Origin: Xenoacremonium recifei
Lineage: Eukaryota > Ascomycota > Sordariomycetes > Hypocreales > Nectriaceae
Length of the DNA stretch: 64,000 nucleotides
Direction of reading: 5' to 3'
Assembly: GCA_012184525.1 (NCBI GenBank)
Contig: WOFQ01000011.1
Coordinates: 186,001 to 250,000, forward strand
The translations under genes and the position numbers were made by a program. This document shows, in pieces, positions 30,890-42,400 of the stretch. A model generated the notes under the pieces. That model searched no databases. It worked only from the letters and a program-made list of their open reading frames with translations, and had not been told where the DNA came from. The stretch's first letter is position 1. Each line of letters opens with the position of its first letter.

Positions 30890-33800
30890 TTACACAAATC
30901 CCACGATATCTCCCATAAGAAGCGCCTGATACTTCTCAATAGCCTCCCCTAATTTGATCAACACCCCAGCCGCCAGCATCTTCACATCGTTCTCCTCGCC
31001 GCCATCCTCCCCCCTCGTCCGCTCAAACACACCACCCACCCACTCCCGCGTCTCAACCACCTCCCGCCCCTGCTCACGGCACACGCGCTGCATATCCGCA
31101 TCATTAACCTCCAACAACGCCGCCAGCGCAACAAACCAGCCACGCAACGCAGTCACATCAGCCAGCACATGCACGCGCACGCCAAGGAGCAAATCCCACA
31201 GCTCGGCGGTCAGCTGCGGCAGCGCGAGCGTCGCAGGTCCAGCGGCGTGGATGATGACTCCAAGCGTCTGGAGGTACAGCGCCAGCAGGCCGTGGTGCAG
31301 GATCAGGGGCCGGGCGGAGCGCAGGGCAAGCTGGAAGTGCGCGGTCAGGGGCGCGAAGAAGCGCGTGGCGAGGAGCGCGGCGGTGGTGTTGGGGATGGCG
31401 CGCACACGCGGACGGACTTTCGAGGTGGTGGATTTGTAGCGCGCGGTGAAGCTCTGCAGCTTGAGCACGTCGGGGCCGGTGGTCTTGTCGGCGGCTTCGG
31501 CGGCGAGGGGGCCGAGGAAGGATGAGGTGAGGGATTGGGTGATGGAGTCGAGAGCCGTAGAAGGCAGGGCTTTGAGGGTGGAGGAGGAGGGGAGGGCGTT
31601 GGGGGTGTTGGTTGAGTCGAGATACATCTGCTCGAGCTTCTCGGGGAGACGCTTCGAGGGAAACGCTGCGGCGGATTGGTAGCTAGAGACATCGAAGCCT
31701 GCGAGTTCTCGTGCTGACAGTCCCAGGGCGATGAGGACCGACGTGCGTTGGGAGAGCGAGTAGTCACCCTCGAAGAAGGTCTTTGCAAACCAGGGGCCCA
31801 TGGTCTTCGGTTGCGAGACAATCAGAGCCATGATACTCTGCTGCCTCAGATCGACAAAGTCCTCAATCTCGAACTTGTCCTGTAGACCAACCAACAAACC
31901 AGCGAGCTCGTCGGCGTGAGAGCTGACTTCCGTGCCATAGTTGGCTTTCCGCCGAATCAGGACAGGCGCTGTCTGAAGCGCCAGTTTCTGCTTGTCATAT
32001 GATTCGGAGTCGCGCAAATACTTGATGAGCTCGCGTATATAGACAGGCGGTTTAGGCTTGTTGCGCTGAACTAGTTCCGCCTCATCTTCTGAGTCCTCAG
32101 GGTCAGAGCCCTTGGCGTATGGTGCAAGGTCATCCTCGTCTTCGTCGCCAGATGAGTCGACTTCCTGGATAATAGCTCTTGGCTTCGCGGCAGTCGTTGC
32201 TTGTTTAGGTGCCGGTTTCCTTTTGATTGGCTTTGGCTTATTCGTTGGTGCAACAGTCCTCTTCGGTTGAATTTGTGCTGCTGCTTCTTCTTCTGAAAGA
32301 ATAGGTTCGATAGGCCCAACAGGATCAGAAATTTCTGTCAGGTTTTTGAGATATTGTGCTTCCTCCGTACTCATCTCTTCCATATGAAAGTCCAGCTTTT
32401 TCTCCTTGTTGTCAACCAGCGTTGAAAGAGCTTCTCCAACAACCATGCCGAGGAAGCGTGCTCGTATCTGGGTGGCTGCGATGCGATTCGATATTGACCT
32501 CAAGTATGTACCTGAACGCAGTAGCATTGTAAGTTTAATCGGGGACATTCTATGCAAATAGCCAGCACTGAGGAGCAAAATCTGAGTGTGCACTATAAAG
32601 CAGTCAGTAGCAGTTCTCGTAGAATGGAATAAATTGAGCACCTTCTTGTTGCAACATGGCCGCATGTTTTATGTAGAGTTCGTCTCCAAATTGGGATAGA
32701 CTCTTCTCAAAGACTGCGACGAGATCTTCTCTGTCTTCCGCCAGAACTGCTACTACAGCTCTTCGAATGCCAATTCCATCTCCAAGCCCGGCTCCCGCTG
32801 ATGAAGCGCACCAGTTGATGAGGATCTGCTTACGAACGGCATCACCCGCGACTGCCGCTTTAATGACCTCTGTGGCTGCAGATATAAGCTTCTTGGGTGA
32901 TGTGTCTTCGTCCTCAAGGAGTACATGGTTTAGGTACTTCTCAGACAGGTGATGCAAAAGTATATGGAGAATTTTCTTGGATGATTGGGAGCTTTGAAAT
33001 GCTATGTTGATGAAAGTGAAGGGATGCACGCCTTTGGTGAGAAGTAGACCATCGATTACCGTCTTGACCAGTGTTTCTACAGATATCGGTCATTGCTTGA
33101 ACTCTTGTCACTGCTCGATAGAACTCACCTGTGTAGCCCAACGAGAGGGATCTTTGAAATAAATCAGAACAAAACTTGAGTTCGTCCTCCGTAGGGAACA
33201 TTCGAGCCCATGATGTGATGTTCTGCCCCAGCCACTTGTTGTACCTGGACCCCTCGGCAACCCATTGGATGTCTGAGCGAGCCTCCTCGCGTCCTAGGAC
33301 GATCAGAGCCTCAGCAAACACGGAAACCACACGTCCATTTGTCAATATCGAAGTAAGCTGCTGAGATTGGACTTTCTTGATGGTTCCATTTGGCATGTCT
33401 CCCACCGAGCACTTCCACAATTCTCGTGCGGATCCATCTCCGTCTAGGATCGCCGAAAGGATGTCCAGGAGGATGGAAAGGTTCAGGGATATGTCAGCCC
33501 GCTTCGGTTCCTTGCCTCCAGCTTTCGAATCCTGGATCAGGGATCTGGCCTGGGCAATGATGGCATTCAAGCCAGTGACACTTCGCAGACACCGGAGAAA
33601 GAGTTCAGCGTCGTCTGATCTCTGACCAGTTGTAGACGAGGCATCGCTGGATGAGCCCTCGCTTAAGAGTGCCCAGTAGTTTGGTGCAGTTTCAGTTACC
33701 AGTAGGTGGACGATTGCTGCGCTCTTGGGTCCTGGTAGCTGGAAGCTAAATGTGTCGGGTGAGTTGGTGTTGGAGAGAAATCGGAGCACAGAGAGCAGCG

Positions 33801-33975
33801 TATCGTAGTCAGGTTGACCTTTGAGAGCATTTACAGCTCCATCAAGGGCTACTATTTCAGCCTTTTCCTCAACTGGCTCTATCCGCTTTGTCGGCTTGAT
33901 CTCTGTAAGGTCCAGCTCTGCCTCTTTTCTGGGGTTGAGATACGTCGTGCTAACGGGAGTGAGAAGGTCGTCCAT
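30890..33975 (-). CDS. tel2: telomere length regulation protein Tel2 (TTT complex)
   Basis: Helical-repeat scaffold of the Tel2-Tti1-Tti2 complex, which with Hsp90 and R2TP matures PIKK kinases (ATM, ATR, TOR). Model (complement): exons 33975-33129, 33076-32642 and 32592-30890, 994 residues; introns 52 and 49 nt, both in phase. The conserved Tel2 C-terminal domain begins after an acidic linker with PPVYIRELIKYLRDSESYDK and contains QDKFEIEDFVDLRQQSIMAL. The linker has Asp-Ser-Glu/Asp motifs (VDSSGDEDEDD, PEDSEDE) of the kind CK2 phosphorylates to bind the R2TP PIH domain; this role here is inference. Starts 357 nt from the divergent UBA3 start. Confidence 0.92.
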
Positions 33976-34332
33976 GGCGGCTTAGACGAATCCATAGATC
34001 CCAGATCATGGCAATAGAGGAGGAGCCAATGCGTACGAATCAAAGAATTGAAGTCATTCGCTTTTCACATGCTGACTTAGCAGAAGAAGGCTGGGTGATG
34101 CTTAGGTGAAAGCTGCAGGCAGAGAGAGCTGGACTGGAGCCTCTCGACACCGAGACATGACCCCACCTTCACCGAGCCTCACCGAGTCCCGCATTGAGCA
34201 ACGTTAGGTACGTACCATGACGCTCTTCCCCAGCTCGGCTTCTCCCACTGCATCCTCGACCGAGACAGATCGTCTCCTTCGCCTGTTTCCGTCCCTCTCA
34301 AGGCCCTCCCCCAGCGATTTCTCTACCCAGCC
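33976..34332. promoter_or_regulatory. shared divergent promoter tel2/uba3
   Basis: 357 nt separate the two start codons. It contains an ATG at 34217 out of frame with uba3, which could be an upstream ORF if the transcript starts before it. No clear TATA. Confidence 0.55.
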
Positions 34333-35893
34333 ATGGAGGGGGAAATGCTGGCAATTCCCTCTACCGCTGGCGGTAACGAAGCGACGCGATGGTAGGCAAT
34401 CGCCCAACTCACAAGACATCATCCTCAGCTCACCAGAATCAGGAAGTACCTCGACCACATACGGCGCACGGCCGGCCCTTTCACCGACCCGGCAGCGACG
34501 TCAGAAGAATTCCTGGCCACATTCGATAAGTTTAAGATCTTGTAGGGATCACTGTTGTCATCTGCTTGAGCTTGCCCAGCTGGAGCGGGCTGGAGGGGTG
34601 CTTTGCTAATCCACACCGCGCAGGGTCATGTTCGTCCATCCCCGTCTCGAGCTCGAAGCTCCCCCTCGATGCTAATAACCAGTCAGCGGCGCCGGCGGCC
34701 TGGGATGCGAAATCCTCAAGAACCTCGCCATGTCGCGGTTCCGCAACATTCACGTCATTGACATGGGTTCGCGCCATCTGCCCCCCGAGTTCGAGCCGAG
34801 CCGCTGACCAAGACCTCCAGACACCATCGACATTTCCAACCTCAACCGCCAGTTCCTCTTCCGGAAAGAAGATGTTGGCAAGTTCAAGGCCGAGGTCGCC
34901 GCCAGGTTTGTCGAGAAGCGCGTCAAGGGCGTTTCGATCACCCCGCACAACAACCGCATCCAGGACTTCGGCGAGGACTTCTACAGCCAATTTCAGCTGA
35001 TCGTCTGCGGACTGGACAGCATTGAAGCTCGCCGCTGGATCAATACCATGTTGGTATCCATCACAGAAGATGCCGAGGACGCCGATGCTATAAAGCCCCT
35101 GATCGACGGTGGCACCGAAGGTTTCAAGGGCCAGGCGAGGGTCATTATCCCGTCCATCACGTCGTGTATCGAGTGTCAGCTTGACATGCACGCACCCCGA
35201 GCCGCCGTTCCACTGTGCACGATTGCCTCGATTCCGCGACAGCCCGAACACTGCATCGAGTGGGCGCACGTCATTGCATGGGAGCAGGAGAAGCCATTCC
35301 CGAAGCTCGACAAGGACGACCCGGAGCACGTCACCTGGCTATTCCAGAAGGCTCTCACCCGCGCCCAAGAGTTCAATATCCCCGGCGTGACATACTCACT
35401 CACTCAGGGCACCATCAAAAACATCATTCCCGCCATTGCCTCCACCAACGCCATCATCGCCGCCTCCTGCTGCAACGAGGCCTTCAAGATCGCTACCGGC
35501 GCCGCGCCCTGTCTCGGCTTTGAGAACAACTACATGATGTACTCGGGCAACGACAGCATCTACACCTACACCTTCAAGCACGAGAAGAAGGACGACTGCC
35601 CCGTCTGCGGCCGCAAAGCCCGCCCCCTCGAGGTCGACCCCGCGTCCACGCTTCAGGACCTCCTCGAGTCACTCGCCCTGCGTCCCGAAGCCCAGCTCAA
35701 GAAGCCCTCCATCCGTGCCGAGGGCAAGACGCTGTACATGCAGAACCCCCCAAGCCTCGAGGAAAAGACACGACCCAATCTAGAGAAGACGATTCGTGAT
35801 TTGGGTCTAGGAAACGGCCAGCATGTCGTAGTCACAGATCCGGCGTTCCCGCTAGAATTCAACTTCATTTTGAAGTTCAAAGATGAATCTTGA
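34333..35893 (+). CDS. uba3: NEDD8-activating enzyme E1 catalytic subunit Uba3
   Basis: With Ula1/AppBp1 it adenylates NEDD8 and passes it to Ubc12, which modifies cullins. Model: exons 34333-34391, 34443-34541, 34624-34629 (6 nt), 34687-34766 and 34821-35893, 438 residues. The tiny exon is needed to rebuild KILVIGAGGLGC, the ATP-binding loop; without it two conserved residues vanish. Other motifs: HVIDMDTIDISNLNRQFLF, VCGLDSIEARRWIN, LIDGGTEGFKGQARVI, the zinc pairs CIEC and CPVC, the catalytic-Cys segment PLCTIASIPRQPEHCIEWA and the C-terminal E2-binding ubiquitin-fold domain (from about 350). Length matches the family. Its substrate class member cullin-3 is encoded upstream in this window. 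Confidence 0.95.
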
Positions 35894-36173
35894 AGATATC
35901 ATGGAGAGTCATGTCATTAGACGAAATACGGCGTTTTTATGGTTTGAGGGTATTTCTACTTCCACGGCGCTCAGCATGTCATATTGATGTTAGGGGATGG
36001 TGTCATAGATGTGATGAAGAGGCGAAGTCAGGGGGAACAGGAGTTGAAGAAAAAGGTGGTCATGGTATCATCCCTTTTTATCTACCCAAAAAGAAAATAC
36101 ACCGGAAATGAAACCCATTTCTTACATACACAAACACACAATAAACTCCTAGCCAGATGATTTTTTGCCCCTT

Positions 36174-37393
36174 TTACCGCACCATGTTGATGACCTGCTG
36201 CTCCAGCTTCTTGCACTTGAGCTTCAGGTGCTTGACCGACTCGAGGAAGAGCTCGTCGCTGTCCCACTGCCCCGTGCTCTCGATGGAGAAGATGAAGTGA
36301 TCCCGCCGCCGGCCCAGCTTGACCTTGCCGTCAAACTCGGCGTGGCGCAGACACTCGCGGCTGACTGTATCCTTCATAGCGTCGACGACAACGGCCTTGG
36401 ATTCGCCCTCGTGGCCCTCGTAGCCGCTGCCGGCGCGGGAAGCCTCCTTCTTGGTGATCTTTTGCAGGCCGATGACTCCCTCGGGAAAGCATCGGGCGAA
36501 TTTCTCGGCGTCGGCGCCCACGATGGGCTTGAGGATGTCGATGGTCGGGAGGAGGCGGTACGAGGCGGTGGCGACGGGCGAGAACTTGGCGTGGTCGGCG
36601 CCAATGCCCTTGTGCATGTGCATGGCGAGGTTGATGGTCTGGTTCGGGCGCATCTTGGCGATCAGGATGTCGGGGTTGGTCGGGGCGATAGCGTCCTCGC
36701 CGCTGAAGTACTCGACCTGCTTGCCCGTAGGCACGAAGACGATATCGCGGGCGTAGACGTGGGCGTTGTGGTAGGCCTTGGTGGGGTCGTTCTCGGTAGG
36801 CGAGGCATCCTTGTTGACGGTGCAGGTGACGTTGAGCTCGAGGCGCACCGTGTTGAAGTCGAAGCAGCCAGCGTAGGGGTCCTCTCCAGCTTCAGGCTTC
36901 TTATGCCACTTGAGGAAGTTGTGCAGACCCTCGCGACCGCCCTTGAAGGGGATCAAGCCGAGACGGTGGGCGAGCACCTCGTCCTGGATAACCGAGGTGT
37001 TGTTCTCAATGTACACATTCTCGATGGCCAGCGTGGGGATCTCGGCGAGCAGAATGCGGCGGAATGCATTGGCTAACGAGGCATCGATGCCGACGAGCGA
37101 GAAGGACGAGAGGAACTGCTCGTTCTGGTGAAAGTTGACGGAGAAAGCGGAACGGAAGCGGTCAATGTCAAAGGAATGATCTTCGCCAGGGAAGTGGCCG
37201 GGGTAGTCTGTCGAGATGTTGTTGGTGACTGTTTCCTTGTTGATGCCGACGGTCTGAAGTGCAGTGTTAGCTATGATATCAACGAGGATCGCAAAGGCCG
37301 CTGGGCGAGCCATTGGGATCTGCTTACATTTCGGCGCGCAAGCTCCTCTGCGCTAGGAGTGTTCCTCCACGCAGCCTGCTGTGTGGGAGCCAT
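36174..37393 (-). CDS. rpc40: RNA polymerase I and III subunit AC40 (RPC40)
   Basis: Alpha-like subunit shared by RNA polymerases I and III, forming the AC40-AC19 assembly platform. Model (complement): exons 37393-37328 and 37253-36174, 381 residues; the 74-nt intron is in phase 0. The N-terminal dimerisation domain contains SLVGIDASLANAFRRILLAE and PTLAIENVYIENNTSVIQDE, the alpha signature. LAHRLGLIPFKG follows, then the insert domain and a second dimerisation helix at the C-terminus (VKHLKLKCKKLEQQVINMV). Start in exon 1 chosen because the frame upstream of exon 2 lacks a suitable N-terminus and the intron has good GTAAGC and CAG ends. Confidence 0.95.
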
Positions 37394-38713
37394 CGTGGGC
37401 GTGAGGTGACGCTCGCTGGCCGACTGGCGATGGCTGATAGTGATGGTTGATGGGGAAATATTTTTTTGGCTGCCCCTCCACTTCAACTTTCCCGGTGAGC
37501 GCAACGCCAAGCCCAAGGTGAGCAAGACCCACTCCCGCGCTCTCTCCCAGCGTGCAGCAGAAGTGAGCCCACCATGTTCCCGTGCAATAGCTGCACTAGG
37601 CCGTTTGGAGTCAAGTGCGATATCGGGGTTCTGCAGGGCTGCACTCTAGCTCGGCGAGTCGGGACTAACTCCACCCGGCCCCGCGATACCGAAAGCACGC
37701 CGTCTGGCCCCCCCAACCCAACTTGCAAGTGTCATGAGGCGCCCACGCTGATATCGGAGCAGGATACGAAAAACAGAAGGCATTGCAACAGAAACCAATC
37801 TTTAGTAAACGCGGTGACCACGGTGAAGCCCCCCTGCGCAGGCTGAGCTCCGATCTTCGGCGCCCTCTGAGCCTCGTCCAAGGCGCTCTGCTCGTCCGGT
37901 CCGGCCGCCGAGTTGCTCCGGTCCGGCATCGCAGCGACGTCACAGGCCAGCCTCGAAAGTCGTCTCATGACCAGCGTCCAGTTGTGCACTGATCCGTTTT
38001 GCTGGGCGCGCATCCCCGGCCTGGCCTGAGCCCTGGCCTCGATTGCCTGAGCCCTGCCGCCGCTCCGTTCGCCGCTACCGTTATTTACCGCAGCCGTTAG
38101 GCGATCTTGCTTCTGCTTCCCATCGTGACTCGGTCTGCGCGCTCAGGTGACGCGCTCGCGGCGTCCGTGCCAGGCCAGAATGCGACTGCATCTCGTCATC
38201 TCATCTGGGTTCTGGTGAAGCGACCGGCCCGGTTGGCCATCACGCTGCGCGCCCGGGGTCGGTTTCGAGCCTGGATGCAGGATAGCTTCTGACAGGACTA
38301 TCGGCCTTCGGCGTCAGGTCGCAAGTGACGACTGACGAATGCAAGCGGAAAAGATTTTCGTGGCTTGTTACTGGATCCGTGAGCTGGGCTGAGCTTGTTA
38401 CTTCACCAAGCTGTGATGCAGCAGACGTGTATATATAGAGTTCCCCTCCGCCGTCTTGGAGCTCGGAAGCTTGTTGCTCTACATCCAATCACACACACAA
38501 GTGACATCTCGAGCTCAGCTCATCTATTCCAAGCAAGCCACAATACTTGACTTCCATATAAAGTCAACTTCAAGCCAACCCAGCTCCAGCCTACACTACC
38601 ACTAAAGGGCTACCACACAAGAACATCAACACCAACACCAACAACACTACCTTCTCAACACTGCAATTGCAGACACTCCTCTCTCCCCAACACTCAACCT
38701 CCCACACATCAAA
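37394..38713. other. intergenic, divergent region upstream of rpc40 and a small gene
   Basis: 1.3 kb. The rpc40 promoter is at the left. At the right a TATATATA (38430-38437) is followed by a long C/A-rich leader with CAACACCAACACC runs, the look of a highly transcribed fungal gene. Open frames in between are unrecognised. Confidence 0.5.
38430..38437 (+). promoter_or_regulatory. TATA box of the small hydrophilic protein gene
   Basis: TATATATA about 280 nt before the start codon, followed by a CT- and CA-rich leader. Typical of strongly expressed or inducible fungal genes. Confidence 0.5.
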
Positions 38714-38978
38714 ATGCTTCACCGAATCCCCATTGCTGTGTACGTCTCCCTGCTTCGCCTCCCCTCCCCTCGTCTTCTTCCCCGCATCGCTAACATCATC
38801 CCCCAGCAACGACCCCTGGGAAAACTACAACCCCTACACCCACTCCAGCCGCAAGGAGCACCATCACAGCGCCTCGGCCTCCAAGCCCCGCTCTGCTGAG
38901 CCCGTGACCCTGGAACAAATCAAGAAGAACGCTGGCGAGGCCGCAAAGAAATCCGGCTCCTCCGTCTCTTCGGCATAA
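38714..38978 (+). CDS. small hydrophilic hypothetical protein, 65 residues
   Basis: Model: exons 38714-38739 and 38807-38978 with a 67-nt intron (GTACGT donor, GCTAAC branch site, CCCCAG acceptor). The product starts MLHRIPIAVNDPWENYNPYT, continues with a Lys/His/Ser-rich middle and ends with a helix-prone EPVTLEQIKKNAGEAAKKSG. No signal peptide, membrane helix or Cys. The clean intron, TATA box and adenine-rich start context (aaaATG) support a real, well-expressed gene, perhaps stress- or stage-regulated; this is inference. I know no characterised family. Confidence 0.7.
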
Positions 38979-39465
38979 GCCCACCAATTTATACTCCCCC
39001 TGAAACACCTTACTGTACATACAAAACGCCCAGCTACAATGTTACCTGCCTCATCCAGCCCCGACCAAGTATTATACGGCGGGTAAAAGGATGTAGGTTT
39101 TCTTATGTGATCACGGAAATGGGGAAAACGCAGGCCTAATATGATCTGATATGACGGACAGAAAATGGGGTAAAACGGACGTGGTCGTTCTCCTTTGTCT
39201 AGGCTCGCTCGCCCTGCTCGTGTCGGCTCTTGTACCCAATGAATTAATGAGAATAAAATAATGATTTGTTCAATCTCGTCTTGGACCTTGACCCATCTTC
39301 ACATGTGCTGGTGTTTGCTCTGCATCGATCGAGATCCAATTGCATCTCAATTGTTTCCAATATCTCATACACTAAGGTCTAAACTAATACACGTCATTTG
39401 CTTCCTATCCCTGGTCGATGCCCTCGTCCCAATTCTTGTCGAATTCTCGTCGTAATGCTCCTTGA
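38979..39465. other. convergent intergenic region before nup159
   Basis: About 490 nt, presumably the 3' UTRs of the small gene and nup159. AT-rich, no gene seen. Confidence 0.5.
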
Positions 39466-42400
39466 TTATTCAATGTCCTCCATATTCCATACAGTGACGC
39501 CCCTCTTCTCAACGCTCGTCTTCAGTTTGTTCAGCACCGCCTGTCGACGCCCGCGCTTCTCCATCAAATCGCCCTTTTCTTCCTGGCTGAACCCACTCAG
39601 CTTCTTACGCGGGGGTGTGGCTCTCATCGAAGCGCTCAAAGACATGACACTGCCAGTCATGCTCTGGCGCATGCCGCGTGATGGTGTTGACTCTGGAGAG
39701 AACATGACGCTCCTCCTAGCCTGTGGCGTTCGGGGCGAGCTCTCCCTGTCCATGGAACTGAGGCGCACCTTGCGCATCTGATTCTCCAGGACGTCAATAT
39801 CCCCGCTACGCTTCTCCACCATGGCCGTCATCTTCGTGATAGTTCTCATCACAGCTTCGACAGTGGGAACGTTGGCATTGCCCTTGCCGGAAGCACTGGA
39901 TAGAGATGCAATCTTAGCCTTCAATAAGGTGAGCGCCTCTTCCGTCTCCGCCAGCAGCTTCGAGAACCTGGCAAACTCTCGTCGCAATTCGTTTTGCTGT
40001 GTGGCCTGCTCGGCACTGAGGGGCAAAGACCGAGTAATATCCGCCTGTTCCGGGTCCATCCTCGTCATGAGAATCTTCTTGAGATCCTCTTGCTTGGCCC
40101 GAAGCCGGTGCATCTCGCGGGTGAGTTCCTGGCATGCATCCAGCTTGTCCTCCAAGTCCTTAACTCGGCCGTCATCCAAGTGTGGATATAGATCGGAATC
40201 CAGGACCTCTCCCAGTTCATCAACCTCACAAAGCACCCAGCCATCAGGATCCTCGAGATCATTCATATCCCGACCCCCTTCTTTACGGTTGATCGTGTGG
40301 CCCTTGATGAATGACTTGACAGTTCGCGCATTCAAGCCGAGGGTATCGATCATCGAGTTGATATCTCGATAAACTGCCTCAACCTGGCTAGGAACGCTTT
40401 CCTTGGCGGGCGGAGCAATGTTGGAGTGCGCAATGAACTCATCCAACATCAAAGATCCCTCCACCTCAGAGGCCAGGATTCGCTGAACCTCTTCGTCTTC
40501 CTCATCCACCAATGGCTGTGTCTCCTCGGCCTCTTGCTTCGCCTTCATCTTCCTATGTTGGGCGAGGAATGGGTCTTCCGTTGATGACCCGTTCTCCCGA
40601 CTTGTGATGGAAACACCGAACTGTGATTGAGAGGCCTTGGGTCCGAGGATGTGCGAAGCCATTCCGGGGGCGCTCACTGACCTGAGGGCATCGTTACGCA
40701 GCACTCTGTTCGGGATAGCTCCTCGGACTGGGCTCGGGGATCTGGGGCTTGTGGCGGATGGTCTAGGGAACAGCGGCGCATTGCGGCTGATTTCACCGAA
40801 GAGTGGTCGATGACCATCATGGTCTCCGGCGCCGCCGAACGAGCTCTGGGGAGTGAATCCCGTAAGGCCAGTTACACTAGGACTCAGGTCCTTAGCAACG
40901 TCGATGCCACTACCCTCAGAGCCATCCTCTTCCTCCTCTTCCTCATCCTCTTCTTCGTTCTCTTCTTCCTCCTCCTCCTCCTCCTCCTCCTCCTCACTTC
41001 CAAGGTCACTATCTTCCTCAGCAGACTCGGGAACTGAGGGAATGAAGGATGGCTCCTTAGACGGTGCTTTGGGGGCCACAAAGTCGGGAGGCAGAGGCGC
41101 ATCATCCGGCTCAACCTTGGATCTCATCGTCAATGGGTCTGGAGGAAGGGGAGCGTCAGGTACGGCTGCCTTGGAAGGTTTGGTGAAATCTGGGGGCAGA
41201 GGAGCATCGTCGACACTCTTCTCTGTAGCAACGGCAAAAGGGTTCTTGGGAATGGAGAAACCTCCTTGTTTCGCCGTTTGTGGAGTTGACGAGAAGATTG
41301 ATTCTGCCTTCATAGGTGTCGTAGAGGTGGCAGTGGCAAAAGGGTTGCTTCGTGCACTGGAGTTTGCTGACGAAGATGATGAGTCCCCCAGAGGGTATGC
41401 AAGTCGGCTAGTTGTGTCTGGCGGTAGGGGAGCCTCCTCTATCTTCGCCTTGGGAGTTCCAGCTTCTTTATCGGTACTCTTAGCACCAAACAGACTGCCA
41501 AATGGGTTCGGCTTCGACGCGTCTGGCTTGCTTCCAAATATGCTGGTCCCTGACGACGGAGTCGCCTCTGGCTTCGATCCAAACAGGCCAGTGCTCGCCT
41601 TAGGAGTAGATTGCTGGGATCCAAAGAGGCCACCAGATGGCTTGGGTGCGTCCGGTTGCGAACCAAAAATCCCAGAAGAAGGTGGCATTTTCGATGGCTG
41701 ACCAAAGACCGACGTTGATGTAGCAGATGATGTGGGAAAGCCAAACTTGGACGGGGCAGGTGTCGTCGTCGGTGTGGTAGATTCCGGGCTGCTCTGGGCG
41801 GGAGGGAAGAGAGTCGAGGTCTTCTTCGCCTGCGGTGTCTCTTCCGGAGGTTCTATAGTGTCCATGTCCTCGTCCTTAGCAGCAGGTGTGGTTGCGGCCT
41901 CCTTGGAGGCAGTATTTAAAGCAGACCCGAAGGCGTTGCCAAACAGTGACCCTCCAGATGAAGCACCCGGCTTCTCATCATCCTGTTTGGCGGACGGGTC
42001 AGGTTTAAATGAGCTCTCCAGTTTGAATGGAGTCGATCCAAATACGCTGCCAGCTGGCTTCTCTGCCTTGGGGAGAAACGCCGTGTCCATGTCGGAGCTT
42101 GAGCCAAACGTGCTGGCAGCTGGCTTGCTTCCGTCACCAAATATGCTAGGGCCATTATTGGTGTTAGCAACGGATGCGAACCCGCTAGATCCAGAGAAGC
42201 CAGCAAATCCTCCACTTGCGGGTTTGCTAGATGCAGCACTACCGAAGGGACTCGATGATTTATTTGCAAAGCTCGAGAACCCAGACTGGCCAAACGCGGG
42301 TGTTGATCCAGCAGGAGATCCACCAGATGCCGCTGTTGCCCATGGCGAAGCCTTGGCTCCCATATTTGAAGCTTGACCAAAACCGATGGCACTAGGTTTA

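Noticed and set aside
36165..37076. 303-codon frame on + opposite rpc40
   Set aside because: Antisense shadow of rpc40; no family similarity.
40853..41701. 282-codon Ser-rich frame on + opposite nup159
   Set aside because: Poly-Ser is the antisense reading of the Glu/Asp tract; no independent support.
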